Below, one piece after another: positions 1 through 11,134 of a stretch of DNA of 64,000 nt (the stretch's first letter is position 1; each line of letters opens with the position of its first letter). The position numbers and the translations under genes were made by a program. Source of the stretch: Macrothele yani (taxonomy: Eukaryota; Arthropoda; Arachnida; Araneae; Macrothelidae). The stretch spans positions 14,237,921 through 14,301,920 of the forward strand of contig CM077005.1 in assembly GCA_039090855.1 (NCBI GenBank), written 5' to 3'. The notes below the pieces were generated by a model that did no database searches, had not been told where the DNA came from, and saw nothing but the letters and a program-made list of their open reading frames with translations.

Positions 1-14
1 AGAAATAGAAATTG

Positions 15-560
15 CTACTAGTGACTGAAAAGTATGTTACGAAAATTAACAATTTGTGCACAAAAAATTTCTCATAGCGGAAGAAAGGTATCAAAGACAA
101 TGGTATTTTCAAATTGAATCGGTTGAAGATGTAAAGAGAAAAACATGATATAACTTTGCACAACCTAGCTGAAAAGCTCAAAGAAAAAAATGAGTCCAAA
201 ATTCTTTTCATAATAAAGCGTGTCCTACCAAAAAAATTATTTTTCTAAGAGACTTTTAAAATTTGATAAATTCTTCCAAATACAAGTTTACGTTGACGCC
301 CCCTGGCGGTAGAATTTCGAATATTGAAAAGTAGAAGACCTAAAAGTACTCGTCGTAGCAAAAGCTATGCTAAGGAAAAATAATTTTTCCAACGCGTCCC
401 TTGAAAAGAGAGATGGCGAGGAAAATATCACTCCATCCCCCTTCCAGCGGGAAAATTGTATTATTTAAAGAGGATAATGTTCACCATCTGTACTGTAACG
501 AATGGCATACAGTAAAAAATAAATAAATCGAATTTTCAAATTGGACTTTTAGAAGTAGAA
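15..560. repeat. Dispersed AT-rich repeat, copy 1
   Basis: The segment aligns by eye, with many small differences, to 40120-40545. Shared stretches include TATGTTACGAAAATTAA, TTTCTCATAGCG, GTCCTACCAAAAAA-like text and GCTATGCTAAGGAAAAATAA in the same order. It has no long ORF and no terminal repeat I can identify, so it is an unclassified repeat. The stretch from 560 to 1200 shows no gene; it holds a C10 run near 920 and scattered AT-rich sequence. Confidence 0.6.
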
Positions 561-1201
561 ATGTCGGGGAAATAGCAACTTCTCTTCTTTACACCCGTTG
601 CGAAAAATTTTTGTACTACTTAAAAGAGAAACTGTACCCAGAATAGTCTTCATTTTAAATGGTATCGAAGGGAAGATACAAGTTTTTCAGTCGGATATTC
701 CGAAGTAATGATATGAAATAAAAACGTATTTTGAATTCAATAACATCTGCATTTGCGCCCTGTAGCAACGAAATTATTCTTCGAAAAGAATCTGAATGCA
801 AGGATCATCATTCTTACGTTTCAAGCTTCCCAATGCAAAAAGAAATTTCCTGATCGGTCAAATAGTTGCATAGGTATGGACGCCACAGACGGACGGACAG
901 GCGAAGTGAAACGCGTACTCCCCCCCCCCCAAGACATGATAAAAGACAATGTTTGGCAGAGATTCTTTATTTTTTCTTTATAGAAGTTTAATGCATTTCA
1001 GGAAAAGAAAACCGCTTATTTTTGACTGATTGCATTACGTGTGGCTTTGGAACCATTCTTCATCCTGCATGCTTTTCCCGATTTGACATGCCTGTGTATC
1101 TGTTAAAAGCTAATGTGCTGGCTACTTAAAAATACCAAACGATAAACATGGGACAGTATATCATAAAACACTATCATCGCTCAAAGTTAAATTGAGATTT
1201 T

Positions 1202-1415
1202 TTTTTTGATTAGAGGTTTATCGACCACCGTGAGCAACTCGCTGGGCTATAAGCAGTCGCCCATCCCTAATTTAAGGTCACTGGCTCCAGGGAAGGGAGA
1301 GAACCAGCGCCGTAAGACAAACAACATCCATACCTCACCGAGATTCGAACCCGGACCCATCTCGAACGAATGATCAGAAGCCATCGCTTAGACCACTGCG
1401 CCACCGGGGAAGTGC
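1202..1415 (-). repeat. tRNA-derived SINE, family A (near full length)
   Basis: On the minus strand the head reads as a Pol III promoter: an A-box-like GGTGGCGCAGTGGTCTAAGC and a B-box-like GGTTCGAATCTCGG about 35 nt later. A body follows that is shared with copies at 35158-35368, 37250-37452 and 53570-53778. The body ends in a conserved segment containing GAGTTGCTCACGGTGGTCG. These copies in both orientations define a SINE family. It is not a functional tRNA because the sequence does not close into an acceptor stem. Confidence 0.85.
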
Positions 1416-1685
1416 TGAGATTTTTCCATTTTTCACTGTAGAAATTGGACACATTGCAACTAAAAACGATTGGCTATATATTGCCTTACGTACGGGGCTC
1501 TTCCATACTATCCAAAAATCACACACAAAGGCATCAAGTAGTTTTAATGAAAATATTCTCGCGTGTTGTTTTCTGGTGTAGTTTTGCTGGCAATTTCTTT
1601 GAATTTTTCAACAGAAACTCCTCGAAATTTATTTTCGAGCTAATCGGTTCATTTTTTCGCCCATGAGCTTGAAAGATGAAAATGT

Positions 1686-1728
1686 GGGAAACGGAGAGGA
1701 AGGAATATATCCTTCCTCTCCGTTTCCC
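1686..1728. other. Perfect 19-bp hairpin
   Basis: Arms 1686-1704 and 1710-1728 (GGGAAACGGAGAGGAAGGA and its complement) are perfect around the 5-nt loop ATATA. No terminator-like T tract or flanking duplication is obvious. From 1730 to 2700 I see no gene or recognisable repeat. Confidence 0.75.
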
Positions 1729-2717
1729 AGATGTAGACGTACTGGTAATAAATGGGCTCCTACGGGCAGCTCACGGTCTATTGGTCTTCCAACCGAGCGA
1801 AGAATTCGAGCAGCCATTTTCGTGGGATTTCGAATTACGTGTAACCATTCTTCCGTCAAAGGTTCCAAGTAAAAAGAAGTTTTCATGACGTTGGCGCAGA
1901 TGGCGTGCGTAATATGGTATCATAGATTACGAGACCAAAAAAGGGAAGACAGAAGCTGGTTGCTGATGTAATATTACGCCCTTAAAAAACAAGAACGCAT
2001 TACTAAAATTATCTGGTTTATCTTATAGGCATGTTATCATTGTAGGTAACGAAAATATGTGCCTACAATATCGCGTGCGTGTTTGTTTTCACCTATACTT
2101 TATTGTATTATGAACCAGAAATACTGCGCCTAAGAAACAAAAAAAGGTGTGCGTGTTTGGACCTTGTTTGAGCATAATCCTGTAAATAGTAATTTGGATT
2201 AAGTATTTGCAGAAATATGTCGTTCCTTTTATCATGTGAAAGATCCCTTCTCTTTAAAAGAAAAAAAAAATTGCTTTCTACCGGTTCTGCGTTGTCTTTC
2301 CAGTACAAAAATAATTTTTCTGACGTGTCTTCAGTATAACAAATGCAACTATAGGTAAGCAGAAAAAAATTGATTGTGTCTGGAGCAAAATAGGTTCACG
2401 GCAAAATTTTCCATAGCTTCCATTTACCAAACGGAAGATCTTCCCTCGAGTTGTTCTGCAAGCAGCGATGTCATACCCAACCCGTAGGCGGTCAGATTTG
2501 TGCGCTTTTTGAGAAACGTGTGTTTCAGACATGGTAAGAATGTCCTATATATACTGTAATTTTTTCTGGAGAATGAACTAGTGGCACTGGAACTTGCCTT
2601 TCAATTTTTCATACAGAGTCTAAAATATACATCAGTCCTCGGTTTCGTTTTTTTACGCTTTCCAACCGTAGTTTGAAGAAGCGTATATGGTCCAGCTTTG
2701 TCCGTCCGTACTTCCGC

Positions 2718-3007
2718 ACGATAGTTTAGCGTAAAAATGATTCGATTTCGATGAAATTTTAGTATGTGGTAGGGGACCACCTGGGGACGGAACCCTATTG
2801 AAAATGGGACAAATGGGGTCAAAGGTCACGACGTAGGAGCGGGATCCATTCCATTGCACTTATGCGTCATAACTTGCGTAAATATGGTTCGATTTCAATG
2901 AAATTTTACTATGTGGTAGGGGACCGCATGGGGACGAACGCTTTTGAAAGTGGATGAAATGGGGTCATAGGTTAGGATATAGGATTGCGATCCATTCCAT
3001 CGCCCTT
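2718..3007. repeat. Two diverged ~148-bp tandem units
   Basis: Unit one (from about 2718) and unit two (from about 2866) share GATGAAATTTTA, TATGTGGTAGGGGACC and GATCCATTCCAT in the same order and spacing. A partial third copy of the first part lies at 3965-4026. It is non-coding and unclassified. Confidence 0.65.
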
Positions 3008-3019
3008 ATCCCATATTAA

Positions 3020-3622
3020 GGTGGACGTCAAGTAATTTTGCTTCCTATACTTCCAATGGAAAAACTTTTGTACACATTTCCTTCACAATTAATGTGTTCC
3101 CAAAGATGAAAATTTGGACATCGATTAAAATAACTTCATATTATAACTTGGAATACTTAATATTTTCTAAAACATAACCATAATTTTATTAAAAATCAAT
3201 AACTTTTCCTTTGGTGGTGTTGAAACCAGAAAAAGCATTGCGCGACCTGTACTTTGATTACTTCAGTAGACAAACAAATATTGGATTGCATAATTATGGT
3301 TGTTTTACAAAATATTAGGTATTCCAAGTTATAAAATGAAGCTATGTTAATCGATGTTCAAATTTTCATCCTTGTGAACGCATTAATTGTCCAGAAAAAA
3401 GATGGCGCGACCTGTATTTTCATGACGTCAGTAGACAAACAAATGTTGGATTGCATAATTACGGTTATGTTTTAGAAAATATTAAGTATTGCAAGATATA
3501 ATATGAAGATATTTTAATCGATGTTCAAATTTTCATCCTTGGGAACGCATTAATTGGGAAGAAAATGTGTACAGAAATTTTTCCATTCGAAGTACAGGAA
3601 GCAAAATTACTTGACGTTCACC
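3020..3622. mobile_element. TTAA-flanked MITE with long TIRs (piggyBac-like), copy 1
   Basis: The element is bounded by TTAA on both sides (3016-3019 and 3623-3626). It begins GGTGGACGTCAAG and ends CTTGACGTTCACC. The inverted similarity extends inward about 160 bp on each side. TTAA duplication is the hallmark of piggyBac-type transposition. There is no transposase, so it would be non-autonomous. The interior contains a roughly 165-bp tandem duplication (about 3231-3397 and 3404-3563). A second family member is at 39631-40049. Confidence 0.75.
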
Positions 3623-4044
3623 TTAAAGGAGCAATTCTTGTATGTATGTAAATTTTATTTTGAAAACGGCTCTAAGGATTTTGATGAAAATCGTTAACCT
3701 GCCATTTTCTGGTACTAGAAATCGATTTAGCTTGATCTCGATTTTAGGAAAATTCGTTTAGTGGGTTAAATAACCACCCCGAATTACCACGTTTTTAGTG
3801 TAGTGTCATGGCGTCGAGCCATTAGATGTTGGTGCGCGGTAACGCCATCTGTCTCATTACGCCACGCGTTGTGTGTGGATCCTATTAAAGTTTTATGACG
3901 TCACACTCTTGGGAGCAGATGGTCGCGATTCCCATGTGCCTCATTACGTAACGCGTTTTGTGCGTATGTTCGTCCGCACGATAACTCGTGTAAAAATCGT
4001 TCGATTTCGATGAAATTTTGGTATGTTTAGATTAAATGTTTGAA

Positions 4045-4268
4045 AATTAATCGGAAATTTGAAACTTGGTTGTTCTGGGTAGTGTAGTGGTTAGCAGACT
4101 CGGGCTCTGTCCGGGAAACGCTGGTTCGATTCTCGCTCCAGGAAGACGAAATTTTCAAGTTTTTGGATGTTATCTGACTTAACATCCATGTCATATTTAC
4201 ACCAATAAACGGCTTCACATCTTCCAAATTTGTATCGTACTATGGTGTAATCCCGTATATCATTTCAT
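4045..4268 (+). repeat. tRNA-derived SINE, family B
   Basis: It contains GTAGTGTAGTGGTTAGC (A-box region) and GGTTCGATTCTCGC (B box). A tail follows with TTTTTGGATGTTATCTGACTT and CATATTTACACCAA. The same order is seen at 59762-59935 (minus) and at 59975-61430 (plus, interrupted). This is a second SINE family, distinct from family A in head and tail. Confidence 0.8.
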
Positions 4269-4299
4269 TAAGTTGATCAAGTTAAGCTGCAGTATGTCA

Positions 4300-4954
4300 G
4301 CGCAGGAATATTTTCAACAATGTGGAGGTATCTGTCACATAACACATGCAAGTATGGCAAAAATTACAAGACTTTTCGTGGACGGGACTCTCAGAAAAGT
4401 CACATGACGGCCCAGGTCACAAGATTCGTCACACCCTACTTTTCTGTGACACATGCTAAATGTAAAAGTGTGCCATAATAAGCTTCTGTACACAGAAGAA
4501 CTTACTGAAACATTCGCCAGAAAATCAAATCCACTTAAGTTTCTGCGCACGTTCGCCAGTAAGGAAACGCCGAGTTCAGATTTGCATATATGTATGTGCA
4601 ATCTTTGCTAGTTATGCACAAAGTGAAGGTCATGAACAACACACAGCGTGATTCAACGAAGCGATTAGAATTTAGAGTCGCTAGTGCTTGTGCGTATGTG
4701 TCAAGTTTATTGATATAGTTGCACGTTTGTTCTGGCACAACTCGCGAAAATTGATCCCCTGCGTGTCGTTCCAAGTTATGCAGCCATTTAATTGTGTGCT
4801 TAATGAGACAAAGGTGTAGACACTAGATGAAAAGAAATGCAGATACTTTATATAACTTCAAGGAGGACACTAAAGTACTCTGAAAAAGAAACTTGAACGA
4901 AGGAATTTGGATCGTACAACAATAAAGTCAGAATATCTTACGTGATGTAAGAAA
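4300..4954. other. No recognisable gene or element
   Basis: Only short chance ORFs are present on the minus strand (for example about 4335-4774) with no recognisable domain. No inverted or direct repeat of note was seen. Confidence 0.5.
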
Positions 4955-5042
4955 TGGAAACGGGAACAGACACCAGAAAAATTAAAAGTGGAAACGGTGA
5001 CACCAGAAAAATTAGAAATGGAACCAGGCACCAGAAAAATGT
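4955..5042. repeat. Short tandem repeat, about three units of ~30 bp
   Basis: The motif GACACCAGAAAAATTA and close variants recur three times, each followed by a GGAA-rich segment. It looks like a minisatellite. The region from 5043 to 5473 holds nothing recognisable. Confidence 0.6.
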
Positions 5043-5820
5043 TTACCTGTGGACCTTACTATAGCTTTTGCTACCTTTGAATGGGAATTCTACCCAACTA
5101 TTCGTAGGCAATGAAAAGTTTTGGGTTAGCTCCCAGCCTCAACAACAAATAAACGATAATTTTAGGAGTTAGAGATCCCAGAAGATTAAATCTGTGTAAT
5201 GAACAAAACTGGACAGCAATGATAGAATGTGGTTTTATTCTTCTTTCATTGTATTAAAATGTTTCTCTTAGCGCAGACGAAGTCTTAGGTGGGATGTTTC
5301 TCTGCCCAAGAGTCTTCCTTTTGCTATCCAACAAAATACATTTGTAGTGATGAAACATTTCCACTAATTACGCATAATTACAGAATAAAACATGAAATGC
5401 GTACATGTTATGAGATATAGAATAAACGAATTGAATTTCAGGAACTTCTGGTAAGTTCAATTAAAAATATATACAGGGACTGGACAGAATAATATGAATA
5501 CCTAAGAAAAGAAGGTTTTACGTACCTAATAGGATGTGGGACCACATTTGGCATTCAAAACCGCCTGAATTTTCCTTGGAATGGATGCATTCAAAACCTG
5601 GATGGTGGTTAGTGGGATGATACATCATTCTTCATGCAGAAGCTACTCCCGATCCTTGAGAGACGCAGGAAGAGGATAACGCCATTTTACTCTGTTTTCC
5701 AACACAGACCACAGTGGCTCGAGGATGTTTAAGTCCGGTGATTAAGGAGGCCAAGGAAAGTGTGAAGTTCCAATTACGGTTCTCATCAGGTGAAAGCATT
5801 CGTGCTAATAATAACTATGT

Positions 5821-6360
5821 CACCAGGTAAAGCTGTCGAAGCACGATCTTGAAGAATCAGACGTAAAAACACAAGTGTATACTCCAACTCATAAAACATA
5901 CATTGAAAATTATTCTACGTTAAAATATACACAGATTAAAAGTCCTACAAGTACTTTCGGGTGGACTATCCACCCATCTTCAGGTAGTACAAGTTAAATG
6001 AGACATAACTTGTACTACATGATCAAAATAACAATGTATGACGGCATTGCATGGAGACTGCGCAATCTGATCGACCCTATGGGCTAGTAAGCATTTACTC
6101 TGTTACATCAAGTATTATATTTCTACCATCTAGCATATCCTGGGTTGATGACTGTATAAGAGATCTCCATACCGTAGGAATCTCCATACTGATCTCCATA
6201 CTGTATAAGAGATCTCCTTACCGAAAGTACTTGTAGGACTTTTAACCTGTGTATATTTTAACGTAGAATAAATTTTAATGTAATTTTTATGAGTTGCAGT
6301 ATACACTTGTGTTTTTACGTCTGATTCTTCAAGATCGTGCTTCGACAGCTTTACCTGGTG
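5821..6360. mobile_element. Foldback element with 140-bp inverted arms
   Basis: Arms 5821-5960 and 6221-6360 are long, near-perfect inverted copies, beginning CACCAGGTAAAGCTGTCGAA and ending with its complement. They are separated by a 260-bp spacer. The spacer contains a smaller palindrome (about 5982-6022, TAGTACAAGTTA / TAACTTGTACTA). It lies inside the Tc1-like element, so it inserted later or arose by inverted duplication there. It has no coding capacity. Confidence 0.8.
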
Positions 6361-6468
6361 ATATGGTCCTCATGTTCTTCAAACCATAATTGAACATTCC
6401 GAGCTCTGTGAACGGGGGCGTTATCATCTTGGTAGGCGGCATCCCCTGCAGGAAACAATGCCTGAGCC

Positions 6469-6642
6469 CAGGGGTCGCACTGCCAATCGCCATCTTCGCA
6501 ATTTGCGAAAAAGAAATCGTTTTGGCAATGGAAAAAACGCTTTGGCGATTACCTTTTCATAGTATTATAACACTTTGGCGAAAACAAATTGAATTTGGCG
6601 ACGAAATTGGCGAAAACTTTAGAAAAGCCAACGCAACCCCTG
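6469..6642. mobile_element. hAT-type MITE (CAGGGGTCGC family), copy 1
   Basis: The ends are CAGGGGTCGC and GCAACCCCTG, flanked by a perfect 8-bp duplication CCTGAGCC (6461-6468 and 6643-6650). An 8-bp duplication with CAGGG-type termini is diagnostic of hAT transposition. At 174 bp it is non-coding. Related copies lie at 44746-44918 and 48093-48266. It inserted within the older Tc1-like element. Confidence 0.9.
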
Positions 6643-7519
6643 CCTGAGCCATTGGACGGATTTGATCGGCCAAAATGATTTCATACGCTCTGCCAGTTAT
6701 CCGTCTTTTCAAGGTAATCAGGAAACCTGCTGAAAACCACGATATGACCGCCCAGTGCATGACAGAACCAACACCATGCTGCACTGTTGAGAGCAAATAG
6801 CCTGGGTTGTACACTTTTGACGGTGTTCCCCATACGTAAACACGTCCTGCCGTGGGGAATAGTGTGAATGTGGATTCATACGACCACATTACACGCTTCT
6901 ATATGCAGCAGCAGTCCGCGTTGTATGCTTTTGGCACCAATACCGTCGCCGTTGTGCATTCATCCGGATCACCAGAGGTTTTGCAATAGTAGGTCTGCCA
7001 TGAATATCTTGTTTATGCAGTTCCCTGCGCACTGTTTTTGTTGATACTGGGATCTGAAGATGCAGATTGAGCTCTGTACTAATTTTCGGCGCCGTGGTCT
7101 TCTTATTACGGGTAACAATCGTCTATAATGCTCTCCTGTCTCTATTAGTCAGGGTCGTTTTCCGGCCGCTCTCCTGTTTCGCAGACGAGGTTTTGTCACG
7201 AACACGGTATGTTGTCATGACGCTAGACAGAGTAGCTCTGGATATCCCTACTATCTTGGCGACTTGTCACGGAGGCATCAACTAGCCGGTCACCAACAAT
7301 GAGTCCTCTTTCGAAGTCCGTTAGGTCGCTCATTTCGTCGTCACTCTGAAAGAAATTTCGCGACAAGACCCTTTAAATGCACTTTTAACAGCACCTTGAG
7401 GTTCTAAACAAAGCTATTACAACCAAACAGTGGTGCATACCTTTGCGTATTGCGACGTACGCAGCTGCATTAAAAGTCAAGCGTGGTGTTTACATTATTC
7501 TGTCTAACTGCTGTATATA

Positions 7520-8125
7520 CATAATGTATTTTTTCAGTTGAACTTAAATTAAATGTATTTTAATTGAACTAAATATAATATATTTTAACGAACTTAAATT
7601 AACACACGTATGCCACATATGCAGACTAAAAGTGTAAGGTATTATTCCGCAGCCCCGGCTCGAAACGAAATGCTAACTACGTCGCGGCGTGGAATGTACT
7701 TACAATTTACAAATGATGGTGAAGTTGGTGTACATCCGGAAGTGAGATTCAAAAGAAATCCTTTCCTCGGAATAGCGAATTCCATGATATCCGAACTCTA
7801 GCACGGTTTTTAAACAGATGAACCAAATCTCTAGTGTGGTTTCACCGCTTCAGAATTTTCAACGAAGAAGAAATCAGAGAACACTGCAAGCTGTTGAGAG
7901 AAAAATATCTGGGACCACCGTACTTCAGCATTAGAAATTAAAATATCCATCTTAAAACTGCCCTCAAAGCGACCTTTGCAGACTCAGTCTCTGTCCCGCA
8001 TGTAATGTAATTTACTAGCTGCAGTTGTAAGGTATTTTAGGAGAAGTGTGCGCAGGACTGAGTAGTTTCTGTACTCTCCCAATCAGAGTCGCAGAACATA
8101 ACCGGGCAGTCAGCAAGCTTGGTAT
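7520..8125. other. No recognisable gene or element
   Basis: The sequence is AT-rich near 7540-7600, then unique-looking. A 63-codon ORF at 7610-7801 has no recognisable domain and is probably chance. Confidence 0.5.
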
Positions 8126-8127
8126 CA

Positions 8128-8340
8128 TTGGAAACTACAGGGTGTCCCACTCGTTACTTTACCCAAGTTTTTGTTAATAGCATCGTGAATAATTACTGTA
8201 ATTGAATCGTATTTGGCAAGAACATACCTTCATCCTTGGAAAACAGAACCGTATCATAAGAGGTGTTGAAAATGTCCGCCCTGTGCATCGAGACAGGCTT
8301 TAACATGAGACCATATTTCAGATCAGATCATATGTAGAGG
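8128..8340 (-). pseudogene. 3' end of a DNA transposon with transposase C-terminal remnant
   Basis: The segment begins with ACAGGGTGTCCCAC, a terminus widely seen in arthropod mariner-related elements. On the minus strand it ends in a short peptide segment (CLDAQGGHFQHLL-like) that resembles the extreme C-terminus of such transposases. Only about 200 bp is recognisable and no opposite terminus was found. Confidence 0.5.
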
Positions 8341-8469
8341 ATTTTAGGAAGGGAGTATCTGACCCCAGGTCTTAAACAACCCTTAGAAATGGAGATTTGG
8401 GCAAGAGTGCCCGATAGGAAAGTGACACGGAAGCGAGGTATAAAGGGGGAGGAAGACGACCATATTTAT

Positions 8470-8482
8470 TATTTGGGGGGGG
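8470..8482. repeat. Poly-G run
   Basis: A run of about 13 G residues sits just upstream of a minus-strand SINE copy. Its length may be unreliable in an assembly. Confidence 0.8.
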
Positions 8483-8496
8483 GGGGGGTAGTACCC

Positions 8497-8636
8497 GGGG
8501 CCCGACGGATTAACGTGCCCATCTGACGCACGGCGGATATTTAGGGGTTCGAGCGTTCGTACCTGCCTGGGATCGAACCCAAGGTCTTCTCCGTGGTAGT
8601 GACGAAAGTTGACCACTAGGCCACCCGCGGCCCGAG
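8497..8636 (-). repeat. tRNA-derived SINE, family C
   Basis: The minus strand reads CCGCGGGTGGCCTAGTGGTC (A-box region) and GGGTTCGATCCCAGGC (B box). A short tail contains the complement of TTAACGTGCCCATCTGAC. The same tail motif occurs in the copy at 56087-56232. From 8640 to 9190 there is only short chance ORFs. Confidence 0.75.
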
Positions 8637-9190
8637 ACTCCATATTTTGGAAAGTTCGCTCCAGTTGCCCCGGCATAATTCCTGCCACTGCCTCGCCAAG
8701 ATTATTCTTTAGTGCCTGTTGTTGTGACCTTGGACGTCACGCATGTCAGGTTTGTAATTTTCCGGGGTTAGTTCAGTTGTTTGTTCGTCGCGAGGCTGAT
8801 CGTATGCGTTAACCATGTCCTTCCGGTTAACCATACCCGAGCGTGTGTTTCTTGTCCGTATATTGGAAGAGTGAGTTGATGAAGAAGTGTCAGTGTGAAT
8901 TTCGTAGGAAATTCGGATGTCGGACAGCAGCAAGTAAACCGTCTATTTAACTGCACCCTGAAGAGCTGACCACGGGTTATTTTCAACAAGAGATGGAGCA
9001 ACTTGCCATACATCACTTCATGGTCTCGAAATTTGGTAAATAAATGAGGATAAATTTAGGATTTTTATACCGATTTGTTTTGGTTCAGCATTCTTTAAAC
9101 GCAATAGTTACATGCAAATGTTATTTCAGTGCCAACTATGAGTAATAGAATATGATGTTGTTAAAATGGCCAGGCAGTGTACTTTTATCG

Positions 9191-9193
<3 letters not shown>

Positions 9194-9243
<50 letters not shown>
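9194..9243. repeat. (GT)n microsatellite
   Basis: About 25 uninterrupted GT units. A 122-codon ORF runs through it and is an artefact of the repeat. Confidence 0.95.
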
Positions 9244-9246
<3 letters not shown>

Positions 9247-9249
9247 GTT

Positions 9250-10170
9250 ACTTAGAAAATTTCATCAATTTTCTTTTCCTTTGAGGACCTGCAGGTCTTG
9301 GAAACTGATAATATATATACCCTTTCTGAATTACAAAATGCATAAACTTCGAATAAGAAGATTAACATCAAACGTCGCCAGTTATGTTATTAAGGAAGTA
9401 ACTCATCTGCTCGGCCTCATTTCCTACGTTGGCAACAGAAACACAATGTGCGTACGTACTCTGAGTCAGCTGATTCGGGAGTCGAAAATATTCACATTTT
9501 TCTGTCATGACGAACTTTAGCATGAGTACGGAAAAAAAGGGGGAAGATAAAAAAGGCATTAAAAATGACATAATTTGGCACTGAAATCCACAGCCTCATT
9601 ACGTATCTCACCCTATGTATAGAAGCCAAGAATGCATGCAGATTTTTTTTTAAGCGGGCAAATCAAATCTGGCGCACTCACCCACTTATCTTCCAACCAA
9701 AGCGATTCGAAATGTGAGTCACGATATTAAACTGATATTCTCGCAGCTTGACAAAATTCCTCGAAGTCGTGTTTATGCTCCGTGACGAAATAATATCGTA
9801 TTGCATTACCACAAAATATGTTACAGACTGCAGCTGCTTCGTTGTCTTTAATGAATGTTACGAACCATTTTTAAAAGCTTGCTCGATATAAAATACAATA
9901 TGTTGTCGAAAGTATTCGGACACCTGATTGATTACGTAAATTATAGATTTACGCGCTTCTTTATGCTGTCGTTGTGTCTGTGAGAATTCTGCGTTAAATG
10001 CCTGAATCTTCAGAAGAAGTAGCAGGGCGTTTGAAGTCAGAATACCACGCACAACGAAACTTTACAAAGTTTCAACGACCCCATCCAGACCCGGCTGTCA
10101 CATAATTGGACCCGACCCGGGCAAATCTGCTTTGAGTTATAAACTCGAATATAAAATCATTATCATTGTC
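9250..10170. other. No gene; possible isolated Tc1-type terminus
   Basis: Nothing coding was recognised. Around 9901 the text GTTGTCGAAAGTATTCGGAC resembles terminal repeats of some Tc1-like elements, but no partner terminus or transposase was found nearby. The call is therefore unresolved. Confidence 0.35.
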
Positions 10171-10174
10171 AATC

Positions 10175-10900
10175 ATTATCAATCCACTGCTGGATGAAGG
10201 TCTCCCAAGTTTCTTCCCCAACGGACTGTCTTGGGCCAGTCTCCTTCATCCACCCATCTCCCACGTGGCCTTCTTCTGGGTCCTTTTTCTGCCCCTTTGT
10301 AATCCAGGCTAAAATTTCGCTTGTCCATATGCTGTCCGTCCTTGCAATATGTCCAGCCCATTGTCATTTCAGGGATTTTACTCTAATCACGAGGTCTTCC
10401 GTTTTTGTTATTTTCCTTCTCCACGAGTTCCTCTTTTTACCTTTCTTGGTTACACCAAGGATGCGTCTCTCCATGTTTCTTTCAGTTGTTTGTAGTCTTT
10501 GTATGTTTTTTTTAATTAAGGTCCACGTCTTTGCTGCGTTATAAGCTATGAAAGGATGCATTGATTAAACTTATCTTTTAAGACATGATGGCATATTGCT
10601 CTTAAAAATTGCGCTACTTCTACAAAAAATTCTCCAAGCAAGCTCTATACGCCAATAAATTTCTTCATCAGTGTGACCCTCGCTTGATATGTGCTGCTCA
10701 AGGTAAATGTAGGAATTGGGTGATCTCCAGCTTTCCCCCAGAAACTGATAAATCTTTATTTCTTGTAAAAGCATTGCACATCAGTTTGTCTTCTGGAAGT
10801 TTATTTTTAATCCCCATTTCTTTACCCTTTTCATTTTTTCAGTAAGTTCCTGGATCATACTCTGCAGCTCTGAAGTATTATTTCAAAGACCTTTGAATGG
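10175..10900 (-). pseudogene. Non-LTR retrotransposon reverse transcriptase, 3' fragment
   Basis: The minus strand, read across frames from about 10870 down to 10175, gives in order a post-catalytic palm/thumb segment (LGQHI-type: YIYLEQHISSEGHTDEEI), then WRIELAWRIFCRSSAIFKSN. A segment with Y-N-A-A-K-T-W-T-L and LQTTERNMERRILGV follows, then W-A-G-H-like text. This order is typical of the C-terminal part of endonuclease-reverse transcriptase ORFs of RTE/Jockey-type elements. The catalytic block is absent here. At least two frame changes break it. A second fragment with a visible catalytic FADD lies at 63400-63735. Confidence 0.7.
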
Positions 10901-11092
10901 TTCTTTGGCACATATTTTTTCTTTTGAAAAAATAAAACTGAAATAAAACTGGGTCAAAATCGGGTCAGAAAGACCTTTACCCGACCCGTTTGACCTACAA
11001 GAAATTGTCAACCAGTGATCCGTTTCCATCTCTGGTTGGAGGCCATATTTGTAGCCTGTCTGTACACGACGCTGCAAGCCTAATTAATATAC

Positions 11093-11134
11093 ATATTCGA
11101 ATTTTATCTGCCATAGCTGATAAAATTCGAATAT
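11093..11134. other. Perfect 16-bp hairpin
   Basis: Arms 11093-11108 and 11119-11134 (ATATTCGAATTTTATC and complement) enclose the 10-nt loop TGCCATAGCT. It lies about 100 bp upstream of the LTR-like segment at 11237. Confidence 0.7.

Larger units (their letters stand above)
5530..7333 (-). pseudogene. Tc1-like transposase, broken
   Basis: Reading the minus strand from an ATG at 7333, the start resembles a Tc1-type N-terminus (MSDLTDFERGLIVGDRL). Frame changes follow soon after. The middle includes a decayed catalytic block near 6415-6440 that reads DDNAPVHRARNVQLWFEEH, keeping the second catalytic Asp. The last third (about 5700-5760) carries a decayed proline/serine-Pro-Asp-Leu segment typical of the third catalytic position. 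Two later insertions and several frameshifts interrupt it, so no intact DDE domain can be made. It would have cut and joined DNA at TA sites; it is certainly inactive now. Confidence 0.75.
5474..7513 (-). mobile_element. Degenerate Tc1-like transposon with two nested insertions
   Basis: Both ends carry matching terminal inverted repeats (CAGGGACTGGACAGAATAAT at the left, the complement of CAGCAGTTAGACAGAATAAT at the right). TA dinucleotides flank the element at 5472-5473 and 7514-7515. TA duplication and a single transposase-like gene on the minus strand place it in the Tc1/mariner superfamily. At 2.04 kb it is longer than the usual 1.2-1.7 kb because a foldback element (5821-6360) and a hAT MITE (6469-6642) sit inside. 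Confidence 0.85.

Noticed and set aside
1267..1452. Small ORFs containing APVAQWSKRW- or PRWPKRWPL-like text at several loci
   Set aside because: They are translations of SINE family A heads in various frames, not genes.
9152..9520. 122-codon ORF
   Set aside because: It runs through the (GT)n microsatellite and reads Cys-Val repeats; nothing outside that is recognisable.
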